A stretch of 64,000 nucleotides of DNA from JBFXAM01 sp050184295 (GTDB lineage Bacteria > Planctomycetota > Phycisphaerae > UBA1845 > Fen-1342), in assembly GCA_050184295.1 (NCBI GenBank), contig JBFXAM010000001.1:149024-213023 (forward strand), read 5' to 3'. Below are positions 35,546-44,045 of this stretch, one piece after another. The notes beneath the pieces were generated by a model. It did not search any database, was not told the origin of the DNA, and saw only the letters and a list, made by a program, of their open reading frames with translations. The position numbers were made by a program, and so were the translations under genes. Within the stretch, counting starts at the first letter, position 1. Each line of letters begins with the position of its first letter.

Positions 35546-36919
35546 TCACTTGCGCGCACCGCGAAGGCGGCGCATGGGTGCGGTCGCGAGCCCAACGACC
35601 GCGAGCGGTATGAGGTAGGCGCTGCCGAGCCCGCACGGGCTGAATGCCAGCGGGACGAACGCCACACGATCGTCATGCTCATCGTCCATCGTGCCGGTGC
35701 GGTCCTCGGGCCATGCGCCGTTCGCGTCGGCGTCGGTCGGGCGCGGCTCGCCGGTGTCGGCCGGCGGGTCGTCGGCGTGGTGATCGTCGCCGGCATTATC
35801 GTCACGCGGCGTGTTCGGGTCGTCGTCCGCATCGGCATCGTGACCCGGGGTGTCGCCGGCGTTGTCGTCGCGCGGCATGTCACCGCCAGTCGGCTCACGC
35901 TCCCCGTCGGAATCGTCGTCCGAAGCGTCGCCGGTGTCATCATCACCGCCGCCAGGTGCGTCTCCGTGCGGCGTCGCGTCGCAGGAATCGCCTTCGCCGT
36001 CGCCGTCCGCGTCGGACTGGTCGGCGTTCGGGAGTTCCGGGCAATTGTCGTCACAATCGAGGACGCCGTCGGCATCGGCATCGATGTCGGCGTATCCGCA
36101 GCCGCATTCGCCGGGCTGGGACTTGGCCGCGTCGTCGGGGCAGCCGTCGAGCCAGTCGGGGCGCCCGTCCGCGTCGCGATCATCAGCACACGCGGCCGGG
36201 TTGGGATCGACATCGAACACCGTCGACGCGCTGCCGCGGTCGCCGGCGCTGAGCGAGAACACCAGTTCGACGGCAACGTCGCTGACCGGGGCGCCGACGG
36301 CGCGAAAGCCGGTCTGCGGATCGGCTTGATACGCGGACGCGTTCCCGCCGGCGCCGGCCTGGAGCGCACCGACGAGCCCGCTGAACAGCGCCCCGTGGTC
36401 GGGGCCGCCGTTGACCCGCGCGCGGTAGACCGGCGTTCCCGGCGCGCCGACCCCGGCCAGCACGGCGCCGTTGCTGTTTCGGTCGCTGATCGACACGGAC
36501 GCGGTCGCTCGTGCGGTCGCGTCCGCGGCCGCAATGGTGTCGAACGACAAGCGCCCTGTGCGAACGGTGATGACGGCGTCCGCGGCCCCCGCGTCCACTG
36601 CGAGCGATAGGTCGACGCGTGAGCACTGGCGCAGCGAGAGCGACGCGAGCGTCAGCGTGGCGATCGTCGCGCCGCTCTGCGCGTCGACCAGCGCGCGCGA
36701 TGTCGTCGACCAGAACAGTCGCCGCCCCGCGGCGTCCCAGTTCATCTCCGCGGCGGTAACGTGCAACGTCGCAGCGCCGAGCGCGCTCACCGCCTCGATG
36801 GAAAGCGCCTCGTCTTCCAGCGCGGTCGCAACTGCGCGCGGGGCCGCGAAGCTCACGAAGAGCGCCCACGCCGCCGCGAGCGCGATTCCCGTCTGGCTGC
36901 GATCCCGATCGAGATTCAT
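35546..36919 (-). CDS. secreted thrombospondin type 3 repeat protein with C-terminal anchor
   Basis: 457 residues. A signal peptide (GIALAAAWALFVSFAAPRAVA) is followed by a ~240-residue domain of unknown fold. Then come TSP3-type calcium repeats (DRDADGRPDWLDGCPDD, DIDADADGVLDCDDNCPE, QSDADGDGEGDSCDATP) and an Asp-rich spacer of about 100 residues. The C-terminus is a Cys-Gly motif (SPCGLGS), a hydrophobic helix and RRLRGARK, resembling a Cys-containing C-terminal sorting tail. GAGG upstream supports the ATG at 36919. It is likely anchored outside the cell, binding calcium; no enzyme motif was seen. Confidence 0.8.
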   Translation of the reverse strand: MNLDRDRSQTGIALAAAWALFVSFAAPRAVATALEDEALSIEAVSALGAATLHVTAAEMNWDAAGRRLFWSTTSRALVDAQSGATIATLTLASLSLRQCSRVDLSLAVDAGAADAVITVRTGRLSFDTIAAADATARATASVSISDRNSNGAVLAGVGAPGTPVYRARVNGGPDHGALFSGLVGALQAGAGGNASAYQADPQTGFRAVGAPVSDVAVELVFSLSAGDRGSASTVFDVDPNPAACADDRDADGRPDWLDGCPDDAAKSQPGECGCGYADIDADADGVLDCDDNCPELPNADQSDADGDGEGDSCDATPHGDAPGGGDDDTGDASDDDSDGEREPTGGDMPRDDNAGDTPGHDADADDDPNTPRDDNAGDDHHADDPPADTGEPRPTDADANGAWPEDRTGTMDDEHDDRVAFVPLAFSPCGLGSAYLIPLAVVGLATAPMRRLRGARK

Positions 36920-37109
36920 ACCTCGCACCTCGTCGCCGGCGGGCCGCGCCGGCGCGCACGCTGCGCGGGTTCGCGGAGACGCTCGGCGTTACAGGAAGCG
37001 TGCAATTCGCAGCGCTCAGAACCCACGCGCCGCCCGCGGATCGCAAGCCGGGGACGCCCGCCGCACGCGAAGGGCTGCACGCGGCGCTCGGAGCCGCGGC
37101 ACTTTGTGG

Positions 37110-37115
37110 TATTCT
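37110..37115 (+). promoter_or_regulatory. candidate extended -10 box for a leaderless start (M61 gene)
   Basis: TGG directly followed by TATTCT, six bases before the ATG at 37122. The TG dinucleotide gives an extended -10 form. No ribosome binding site precedes the ATG. Confidence 0.45.
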
Positions 37116-37121
37116 GGGTCC

Positions 37122-38981
37122 ATGCCAACGGCTCCGGGTCTCAGAAAACGTGCTGAAGGTCGGCGCGCGAGGTGGAGCGCGTTGCGGCGCCCGCCTGCCG
37201 CCGCGCGACTTCCCAAACGCCGCGCGGCTGTGCGGCGTGTCAATCGGGGTGCTGCGGGCTTGCTGGCGCTTCTGGGCGCCGTTGCGGTGCTCGCCGCGCC
37301 GCCGGAGACACTCACCTATACGCTCGCACCGAATCCGGAGACCGGCGGCATCCGTGTGGAGCTAGCGTGGGAGACGCGTGGGCGGACGGTTTCGGTGCTC
37401 GGGGTCTCGGCGCGCTGGGGTAACATCGACAACGTTTCGGCGCTGCTCGGGGACGTGCAGATTGACGGCTGCCACGGCGTGCAGCAGCAGCAGTCGCGCT
37501 GGATTCTCCGCCACGGTCCGCGGACGACGATTCGGTGCGCGTATGACTTCGATCCGGGGCGCAAGAGCTTTCAGTGGGACGGAACGCACTATCCCATCAC
37601 GACCCGAACGTTTTTCCACGGCATCGGCAACGCGTTTCTGATGGTGCCGGAGCCGGGCGGCGACGCGCCGCGCGAGTTTCAGGTGGTGCTGCGCTGGAAG
37701 CTGCCGAACCCGGCGTGGAGAGCGGTCGCGTCGTGGGGTGTCGGCAAGGCGCTCGGCGACAAGCTCGACGCCGGCGACCTGCGGCACTCGGTCTACCTCG
37801 CGGGCGAGCTTGCGATCCAGAGTGCGGAGCGCGACGGGCGGCGCGTGACCGTGGCGCTGCCGGACAAGTTCGGATTCACGCCGGCGGAGTTTCTGAAGAT
37901 GGCCGGCACGATCGTCGGCCAGCAGTGCGACTATCTGAACGAACGGAACTTCCCCGCGTTCATCGTCACGGCGATCCCGGTCGGCGATCCGTTGAAGGAA
38001 GGCGACTCGCGCATCGCGGGCTCGGGGCTTTATCACAGCTTCGCGCTGTGGATTCCGCCGCGCGCCAAGCTCAACGACGCGGTCGAGCACCTGTTTGCAC
38101 ACGAGCTGTTTCATTACTGGAACGGGCGGCTGCTGCCGGCGGCGCAGCCGGAGGGGCTGGTGTACTGGTTCGTGGAGGGATTCACCGACTATTACGCGCT
38201 GCGCATCCTGCACGAGAGCGGGCAGTGGTCAAGCGAACAATACGCCAAGTGGATCAACCGGCACATCCGCGAGTATGTCGCGAATCCCGCGATTCACGCG
38301 ACCAACGAGGAGATTCGCGACGAATACTGGCGGCAGCGCAGCACCGTCGGCGAGGTCGCGTATCAACGCGGACTGATGCTCGGGCTGCGCTGGGATCGAC
38401 TGGCCCGACAGCAGGGTGTCCGCAACGGGCTCGACCGGCTCTTTTTCGCGCTGCTCGACCGGGCGCGCGCGGGCGGCTTCGAGCTTTCCAACGACGCGAT
38501 CCGGCGCGTCGGCGTGGAACAGCTTGGCGCCTGGTTTGCAGGCGAGTTCGATCAGTTCGTCGTGCAGGCGCGCACGGTGAGCGTGCCCGTCGATGCGCTG
38601 GCGCCAAAGCTCATCGGGTCGGACGCGCGTGTCTACGACTACGACCCCGGCTTCGACCGCGAACGCTCCCTGCAACAGCAGAAGATCATCGGCCTTAAGC
38701 GCGGCTCGGCGGCCGAACGAGCCGGTTTGCGCGAGGGCGACGAAATGCTCGGCTATTCGCTGCTCGCGGATCCGGAGAAGCAGTCGGAACTCAAAGTGAT
38801 GCGCAAAGGCGAGCTCAGGACAATCCGCTACTTTCCACGCGGGCCCGCGGTCGAAGCGCTGCAATTCAAACCCGCGGAGTCGGCGACCCGCGGCGACGAC
38901 CTGCCCGCCGACGGAATTCGCCCGAAGCCCGACGCACGCCGCAGCACTCCGACTGGCAGCGCGGGCGGTCGGCGGCCATGA
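37122..38981 (+). CDS. M61-family metallopeptidase with PDZ domain
   Basis: 619 residues. An Arg-rich N-terminus precedes a hydrophobic signal segment (GLLALLGAVAVLAAP); a GTG at 37230 would give a shorter signal peptide. The beta-sandwich N-domain is followed by the thermolysin-like catalytic core with HLFAHELFHYWNGRL (HExxH) and the downstream Glu in FVEGFTDYYALR, the glycyl-aminopeptidase (M61) pattern. A C-terminal PDZ-like domain is visible (KIIGLKRGSAAERAGLREGDEMLG). The likely role is a periplasmic aminopeptidase. Its stop overlaps the next start (ATGA). Confidence 0.88.
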   Translation: MPTAPGLRKRAEGRRARWSALRRPPAAARLPKRRAAVRRVNRGAAGLLALLGAVAVLAAPPETLTYTLAPNPETGGIRVELAWETRGRTVSVLGVSARWGNIDNVSALLGDVQIDGCHGVQQQQSRWILRHGPRTTIRCAYDFDPGRKSFQWDGTHYPITTRTFFHGIGNAFLMVPEPGGDAPREFQVVLRWKLPNPAWRAVASWGVGKALGDKLDAGDLRHSVYLAGELAIQSAERDGRRVTVALPDKFGFTPAEFLKMAGTIVGQQCDYLNERNFPAFIVTAIPVGDPLKEGDSRIAGSGLYHSFALWIPPRAKLNDAVEHLFAHELFHYWNGRLLPAAQPEGLVYWFVEGFTDYYALRILHESGQWSSEQYAKWINRHIREYVANPAIHATNEEIRDEYWRQRSTVGEVAYQRGLMLGLRWDRLARQQGVRNGLDRLFFALLDRARAGGFELSNDAIRRVGVEQLGAWFAGEFDQFVVQARTVSVPVDALAPKLIGSDARVYDYDPGFDRERSLQQQKIIGLKRGSAAERAGLREGDEMLGYSLLADPEKQSELKVMRKGELRTIRYFPRGPAVEALQFKPAESATRGDDLPADGIRPKPDARRSTPTGSAGGRRP

Positions 38982-40222
38982 ACGCCCTCGGTCTACGGGA
39001 CATTCTCAGCGCGCTCGTCTTGATGATTGCGGTGACTGTAACGGTCGCCGCGCAGCCCGCAACGGACGGTGGCAGTAGCCGCGCGGTGCGCCATTCCGGC
39101 GATGCCGTGTTCCGCGAGCTTGGATACGCCGCCGCGCTGGCGGCCGCGCGCGAGGAGCAGAAGCCTCTGCTCGCGTGCTTTGTGGCCGCCTACAGCCTGC
39201 CCTGCAAGTTTCTCGACGAAACCACGTGGGTCGAGCCGCGCGTGCGGAGTCTGCTCGCCGAGCGTGTCGTCGCGATTCGCGTGGACGTCGAGCGGGAAGC
39301 GGCGCTGGCGGGCCGCTTTCGCGTCGATCGCACGCCGACGCTGTTACTGCTCGACGCCGACGAACGCGAGCTCGACTGCATCGAGGGCTATCGCACGGCG
39401 AAGCTCATGGTGGACGAACTGGAGGGCGCGCTTGCCGGGCGTGACGCCGAGACCCGTGCGCGAGCGCGGATCGAGCAGACGCGCGGGCAGGATGCGGTTG
39501 CCAGACACGCGCTCGCCAACGTGCTCGTGCGCAAGGGGCGCGAGACCGAGGCGCTGGAGCAGTTCGAGTGGTGCTTCGACCAGGCGTTGCCACGCAACAT
39601 CGTCTACGCGTCGACGCAGCGGGCGGCGCTCTTCAGCGACTGGGCGCGGCTGGCGGCACGTTTCGCGCCGGCGCGCGACGCGATGCAAGCGCGGCGGGCG
39701 GCGTGTGAGCGCGTGCTGCTGGAGGAGCGCGACGAGGCGAACGTGGCGCGCAACCTCGCCGGCCTCGCGCAGCACCTCGGCGACACCGAAGCGCTCGTCG
39801 AGTTCTATGATCGCCTCAAGGCGGACAGCCGGGCGCGCGGCGTCCTGATCGACGCCGTCTTCGACCGGCTCGTCGACGCCCGGCGCTACGACGACATCCT
39901 CGCGGAAATCGAGCCGCGCGAGTCGTTTCGCCATCGCGTACAGGTGGCCCGCGCGGGCGGGGGACTGGCGTGCTGCCCCGTGCATGCGCGGCGCGGTCCG
40001 GGAACGGTCGGTTCGGTCGTCGAGCGCGGCGCTCGACTGGTCGAAGCGCTGGCGGCGACGAAGCGCGACGCGGACGCGCGCGCCCTGATCGACGACGTGA
40101 TCCGCTTTGAGGACACCATCGCGACGCGCGAGTTGCTGGTGGCGCGCCTGGAGCGCGCGGAGCGGCGCGAGCTCGCCGACCGCGTGCGCGGCACGGGCCA
40201 ACCGGGTGCGTCCGATCGCTGA
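38978..40222 (+). CDS. secreted thioredoxin-like protein with helical repeat tail
   Basis: 414 residues. Signal peptide (ILSALVLMIAVTVTVAAQ), then a thioredoxin-fold domain to ~residue 155: YAAALAAAREEQKPLLACFVAAYSLPCKFLDETTW, VVAIRVDVEREAALAGRFRVDRTPTLLLLDADE with the cis-Pro. The active site has a single Cys (SLPCK) in place of CxxC, so disulfide exchange by the usual two-Cys mechanism is unlikely. Residues ~165-410 are alpha-helical and TPR-like (VARHALANVLVRKGRETEALEQFEWC). It is coupled to the M61 peptidase by a four-base overlap, which suggests the two act together. Confidence 0.8.
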   Translation: MNALGLRDILSALVLMIAVTVTVAAQPATDGGSSRAVRHSGDAVFRELGYAAALAAAREEQKPLLACFVAAYSLPCKFLDETTWVEPRVRSLLAERVVAIRVDVEREAALAGRFRVDRTPTLLLLDADERELDCIEGYRTAKLMVDELEGALAGRDAETRARARIEQTRGQDAVARHALANVLVRKGRETEALEQFEWCFDQALPRNIVYASTQRAALFSDWARLAARFAPARDAMQARRAACERVLLEERDEANVARNLAGLAQHLGDTEALVEFYDRLKADSRARGVLIDAVFDRLVDARRYDDILAEIEPRESFRHRVQVARAGGGLACCPVHARRGPGTVGSVVERGARLVEALAATKRDADARALIDDVIRFEDTIATRELLVARLERAERRELADRVRGTGQPGASDR

Positions 40223-40426
40223 GCGGCAGACGGTCAGGTTCGGTGCTCCCGGCGCGCGCCGTCTCCGGTCTCGCGAAGCCGCTGTGCGCGGATTCATCCG
40301 GCGCGGCGCTGGCGCCCGCGTGCTCGGGGCGCGGCGCCCGGCCCGTGCCCGCGCGGTTGAGCCGGTGCGGCTCGTCCGGCGCTCGGGCGCTACGCAGGTC
40401 CGCGCGTGCTCGCGCAGTGGCGGTCG

Positions 40427-42175
40427 TCAAGCGAACACGCCGTGGAGATACCACCTCCTTTCGCGCTGCTCGTAGAACAGCCAGAACTGTTCGCCGGTCG
40501 CGCAAGCGACGCGGAAATAATCGCGACGGACGTCGGGGCCGCGCCACCAGGCCGTCTCGATGCGCTCCGGTCCGTCGGCGGCCAGGACGTGATACTCGCG
40601 CCCGTTGTGTGCGAACCACGTCGGCGGGCCGTCGGGTGTGAGCGCCACGACGCGGATCGGCGCCGGCGTCGCGAGCAACCGGAGCGGACGCGGCGGCGTC
40701 GCGTGCGGCGGCGGCTCGTGGTTCCGTGGCGCCGGCGCGCCGCGGTGCGGTTTCGACAAGTCGCGGTCGTGCGACGCCGCACCGGGCGTCCGGGCGTGTT
40801 CGGGCGTTGGGGGGAGCAGGTCCGGTTGCGGTGCGCAGCCGGCCTGTGCAACCGAGACCAGGCGGGCGGCCATCTCCGGCTGGTGATCGTCGAGCAGTTG
40901 CGGACGGAGCACGGCTTCATATCCGAGACGGTTCGCGAGCCGATCGATGAGTTCGGCCAGCGCCCCCTCGGCGTCGGCGTCGCGACCCTCGAAAAGTCGC
41001 TGTTGGCGTCCCCGCCACACGGGCGCGTCGCGTGCCAGCAACAGGATGGCGCCGACGCCGGCTTGAAGATCGACCTGGTCGAGCCGCTGCTCCAGCAACC
41101 TTGCCACATGAGTGCGCGCGCGCGAAGCCTGCGCGAGGTCGATCGCCAGGGTGAGCGGTCCGTCCAGGGGCGGCGCAGCGGCAGTGTCCGCGCGGCATGA
41201 CTCGCCGTCGGCGCCCGGCTGAAACAGCCATAACTGGTCTGCATCCGGCGAGCGGAGCACGGGCGGCGGATACAGCACGCACTCGAGTCGGCGCAACGAC
41301 AGCCCGCGCTCCTCCAGCCGCTCGAACACGTCCTGCAACAGTTCGAGCGCCACCGACCTGACAATCCCGACGTCGCGCACCACGTCGTCGAACTCGTCGC
41401 GAGCCGCCAGCACGTCCGTCGGCTGAAACGGAATCAGCGGTTCGTACGCCTCGCCGAGCGCCTGCTCGATGCGCTGCGTCGTCGCGCTGCCGAATCGCGC
41501 CGCAACCGCCGAGCGCGGCAGCGTCAGCAGATCGCGCACCGTGCGCACGCCGAGCATGTCGAGCCGTGCGACGATCTCGGGTGGCAGGCGCAGCGTCGCG
41601 GGCGCGAGCGCCCCCAGCGTGGCGGCGGCCTCGCCCGGCGGAGCGACGACGAGCGCGTCGGCGGCGCCGAGCGCCAGCGCATAGGCAGCGCCGACGGTGT
41701 CGGCGATCGCGGCGCGGGTCTCGAAGCCCTGCCGCGCGAGCCCGCCGAGCGCCAGTCGCGCGATCGTGCGTTCGTCGCCGAAGAGCCGCTGCGATCCGCT
41801 GATGTCGACCAGGAGCGTGTCGGGGTCGCGCGGCTCGACGAGCGGGCCGAAGCGCAGCGTCCAGACCGACAGTTCGCGCAGCAGGGCCGCGTCGTGCTGC
41901 GGCTCGTGCGGTGCGTGTCGAAGCCGCGGCTGGAGCGCTTGGGCTTCGCCGAGCGTCATGCCCGGGCGCAGCCCGAGCGCCCGCGCCCGCGGGCAGACGC
42001 GCGCCAGGCGCAGCGACGCGCCGGCTGCGTCCGTCAGCACGAGCGGCGGCGCTTCCTCAGCCAGCGGCGACAACCGATCGTTCGCCGACGGCGCCGGGTT
42101 GTTGGGGCGGGGCGCGCTTCGGCGGACCCGCTCGGTGGCGAGGTGCGGCATATGCAGGCAGAGAATCCGCCGCAT
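40427..42175 (-). CDS. imuB: ImuB-type DNA polymerase Y family protein
   Basis: 582 residues. ImuB is a catalytically inactive Y-family polymerase that serves as hub for ImuA and DnaE2 in damage-induced mutagenesis. Visible features: MRRILCLHMPHLATERVRR start, PLVLTDAAGASLRLARVCPRARALGLRPGMTLGEAQAL, then the thumb/HhH segment IVARLDMLGVRTVRDLLTLPRSAVAARFG and the little-finger-like region. In the active-site phrase LLVDISGSQRLFGDE the acidic pair of true polymerases (usually SxDE/DCAY-type) is not complete. The Pro/Arg-rich region (~450-500) precedes a C-terminal domain. The start overlaps the end of imuA by 119 bases. No dnaE2 follows; the downstream gene is convergent. Confidence 0.92.
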   Translation of the reverse strand: MRRILCLHMPHLATERVRRSAPRPNNPAPSANDRLSPLAEEAPPLVLTDAAGASLRLARVCPRARALGLRPGMTLGEAQALQPRLRHAPHEPQHDAALLRELSVWTLRFGPLVEPRDPDTLLVDISGSQRLFGDERTIARLALGGLARQGFETRAAIADTVGAAYALALGAADALVVAPPGEAAATLGALAPATLRLPPEIVARLDMLGVRTVRDLLTLPRSAVAARFGSATTQRIEQALGEAYEPLIPFQPTDVLAARDEFDDVVRDVGIVRSVALELLQDVFERLEERGLSLRRLECVLYPPPVLRSPDADQLWLFQPGADGESCRADTAAAPPLDGPLTLAIDLAQASRARTHVARLLEQRLDQVDLQAGVGAILLLARDAPVWRGRQQRLFEGRDADAEGALAELIDRLANRLGYEAVLRPQLLDDHQPEMAARLVSVAQAGCAPQPDLLPPTPEHARTPGAASHDRDLSKPHRGAPAPRNHEPPPHATPPRPLRLLATPAPIRVVALTPDGPPTWFAHNGREYHVLAADGPERIETAWWRGPDVRRDYFRVACATGEQFWLFYEQRERRWYLHGVFA

Positions 42176-43112
42176 CTGGAAGCTCCAGCACGAAAGGTCG
42201 CGCGGGCTTCCCTTCCCGCAGTTTCAACACGGTTACCTGCGCCCGGCGGATCGTGGTCGCCCCGGGCAGCGGATCGAAACGCAGCCGCACCGCGGCAAAC
42301 GTGTGTCCCGGTCGCGCGTCGCTGCGCAGCAGCAATCCGAGCCCGCCGCCGATCTCCGCCGCCACCTGCAAGCGGCGCGAGACATGCGCGTCGAGCTGCG
42401 AGAGCGGCGCGACGACCGCCGCCACCGCGCGGCAACGCAGCGCCTGTTCACACACCCAGACACGCTCGCTCGGCGCCCGGGCGCGAACCACGATCAGACG
42501 CCCGAGCGGCGCCAGCGCTGCGGCGGGCGGCGGATAAAAATCTCCCGCGGCATCGAGCCAGAGAATCCATTCCGCGGCGCCGGCGGCATGGGCGGCGACG
42601 CGCAGCGCCACCGTGCGCACCGCCGCCGCTCCGCTGGGATCGAGCAACTCGTGAACCGCGGCGCGCCAGAAGCCGCCGTCGAGCGCCGCGTCGAGCGCGG
42701 CCAAACCGCTCGGACAGCGCTCCGAGGAGCCGTGCGCGCCGCCATACGAGGCCCGAATCCGCTGCAACCGATCGAGCAGCTCGTTGTGATTGAGCACGAC
42801 CGGCTCGCACGCCGCGTTCGGCCACAAAGAAGCAGCGCGCGGGGCGTGGTCGAGCGGCGCCGGCGTGGTGGGGCCGGGTGTGGTCCAGTCGATGCAAACA
42901 TCGTCGGCAGGGTCGTCGCGCGCCCCGGTTTTCTCTGTCCACACGCCGCGTCGGCAGGCTTCGAAGGCACGGGCTTGAGGCGCGCGGGTTGCACCGATCC
43001 CCTCCGGCGAGCACCCACGAGGACTCGACGGCAATACAGCGGCGGCGGTTCGCGAGCGACCGTCCTGTTCCACGGATTCGCGAACCAGGAGAGGATTGGA
43101 GAGCGTTCTCAT
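42057..43112 (-). CDS. imuA: ImuA-like RecA/SulA-related protein
   Basis: 351 residues. ImuA is a RecA-like accessory protein of the mutasome. The recognisable core runs from ~residue 135: CPSGLAALDAALDGGFWRAAVHELL, LRVAAHAAGAAEWILWLDAAGDFYPP, LGRLIVVRARAPSERVWVCEQALRC and GLGLLLRSDARPGHTFAAVRLRFDPL. The Walker A loop is replaced by SGAAAVRT-like residues, as often in this family. The first ~100 residues look variable. The ATG at 43112 follows GGTGGGG, and a well-formed promoter lies about 90 bases upstream. The C-terminal 119 bases overlap imuB in another frame. Confidence 0.85.
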   Translation of the reverse strand: MRTLSNPLLVRESVEQDGRSRTAAAVLPSSPRGCSPEGIGATRAPQARAFEACRRGVWTEKTGARDDPADDVCIDWTTPGPTTPAPLDHAPRAASLWPNAACEPVVLNHNELLDRLQRIRASYGGAHGSSERCPSGLAALDAALDGGFWRAAVHELLDPSGAAAVRTVALRVAAHAAGAAEWILWLDAAGDFYPPPAAALAPLGRLIVVRARAPSERVWVCEQALRCRAVAAVVAPLSQLDAHVSRRLQVAAEIGGGLGLLLRSDARPGHTFAAVRLRFDPLPGATTIRRAQVTVLKLREGKPARPFVLELPDAADSLPAYAAPRHRAGPPKRAPPQQPGAVGERSVVAAG

Positions 43113-43200
43113 ACCCCACCGCCGTTCACCCGCTTCGATCTTCGGTCGAACCGGTCCGCCGACCGCGCCCCGGGCCGTTGCGACGCCTGCCGCATATACC

Positions 43201-43215
43201 TAACATAATGCGAAC
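43201..43215 (-). promoter_or_regulatory. possible LexA-like direct repeat over the imuA promoter
   Basis: GTTC (43215-43212), seven bases, GTTA (43204-43201) on the minus strand, overlapping the -10 box. The spacing matches the GTTC-N7-GTTC LexA site known from alphaproteobacteria, with one mismatch. imuAB genes are normally SOS-controlled, which makes the position plausible, but the LexA site of this lineage is not known to me. Confidence 0.3.
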
Positions 43216-43230
43216 ACATGGTGGAGTCAA
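43202..43230 (-). promoter_or_regulatory. sigma-70 promoter of imuA-imuB
   Basis: On the minus strand: TTGACT (43230-43225), 17-base spacer, TATGTT (43207-43202). Five of six matches in the -35 and four in the -10, in an AT-rich island unlike its surroundings. A transcript would begin near 43195, about 80 bases before the imuA ATG. Confidence 0.65.
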
Positions 43231-43375
43231 GCAAAATTCGGTAAATGTTCGGGGTGGATCGCGGCTCCGCCCGGCCGGGCGCCGGCGGCATCCGGCGCGG
43301 CGCACGCCGGACCGCTGCCGCGTGCGGGGCGCACGAACGGCGCTCGACCGTTATCATCGGAGGCACGGTGACAGA

Positions 43376-43897
43376 ATGGCCGAGTTTCAGGAAAACCTCT
43401 GGGCGCCCTGGCGGATGCAGTATATCTCCGGCCTGCGGGAAGACGCCGCCGACGGCTGCTTCCTGTGCCAGTATCATGCCGCCCCCGCCCGCGACGCCGA
43501 GCAGTTGGTCGTGTGGCGGACCGCGAACGTGCTCGTGCTGCTGAATCGGTTTCCGTATTCGTCGGGACACCTGCTCGTCGCACCGACCGCGCACGTCAGC
43601 GAGCCCGAGATGTTGTCGGACGAGGTGTTGTGCGAACTGAGCCGCCAGACGCGCGACGCGAAGCGCGTGGTGCAAGCGGCGCTCGGGGCGCAGGGGTTCA
43701 ACATCGGCATGAACCTCGGCCGCTGCGCCGGCGCAGGGTTGCCCGAGCACATGCACTGGCACATCGTGCCGCGCTGGTCCGGCGACACGAACGTGATGAG
43801 CGTGGTCGGCGCGGTGCGCGTGATTCCGGACTCGCTGGAGAACATCCACGCCAAGCTGCGGACGACGGCGGCGGCGCTCGGGGTGGGGCAGAGATAG
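43376..43897 (+). CDS. HIT-domain protein (Ap4A phosphorylase/hydrolase-like)
   Basis: 173 residues. Nucleotide-binding HIT family enzyme acting on dinucleoside polyphosphates or nucleoside phosphoramidates. It begins NLWAPWRMQYI and CFLCQYH, the zinc-binding N-terminus of the bacterial Ap4A_phosphorylase-like group. The core has VLLNRFPYSSGHLLVAPTAHV, FNIGMNLGRCAGAGLPEHMHWHIVPRW with the His triad. GGAGG (43359-43363) supports the ATG at 43376. It is divergent from imuA. Confidence 0.92.
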   Translation: MAEFQENLWAPWRMQYISGLREDAADGCFLCQYHAAPARDAEQLVVWRTANVLVLLNRFPYSSGHLLVAPTAHVSEPEMLSDEVLCELSRQTRDAKRVVQAALGAQGFNIGMNLGRCAGAGLPEHMHWHIVPRWSGDTNVMSVVGAVRVIPDSLENIHAKLRTTAAALGVGQR

Positions 43898-44045
43898 GTG
43901 AAGTGGGGGGAGTGCCGAGCGTGGGACGAAGCGACGAAGGGACTGGTGGCTGAAGCGACAGCCGCACAAAGCGACCGCAATGGCTTGCGGGGTCGCGCGC
44001 GAGCAACACACCGACAACGAGCGGGCCGGCGCCCGCGGTGGACGA

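Noticed and set aside
36471..37121. N-terminal extension of the M61 gene frame (about 217 codons)
   Set aside because: It runs antisense to the TSP3 gene and lacks motifs; the ATG at 37122 has a -10-like box in front.
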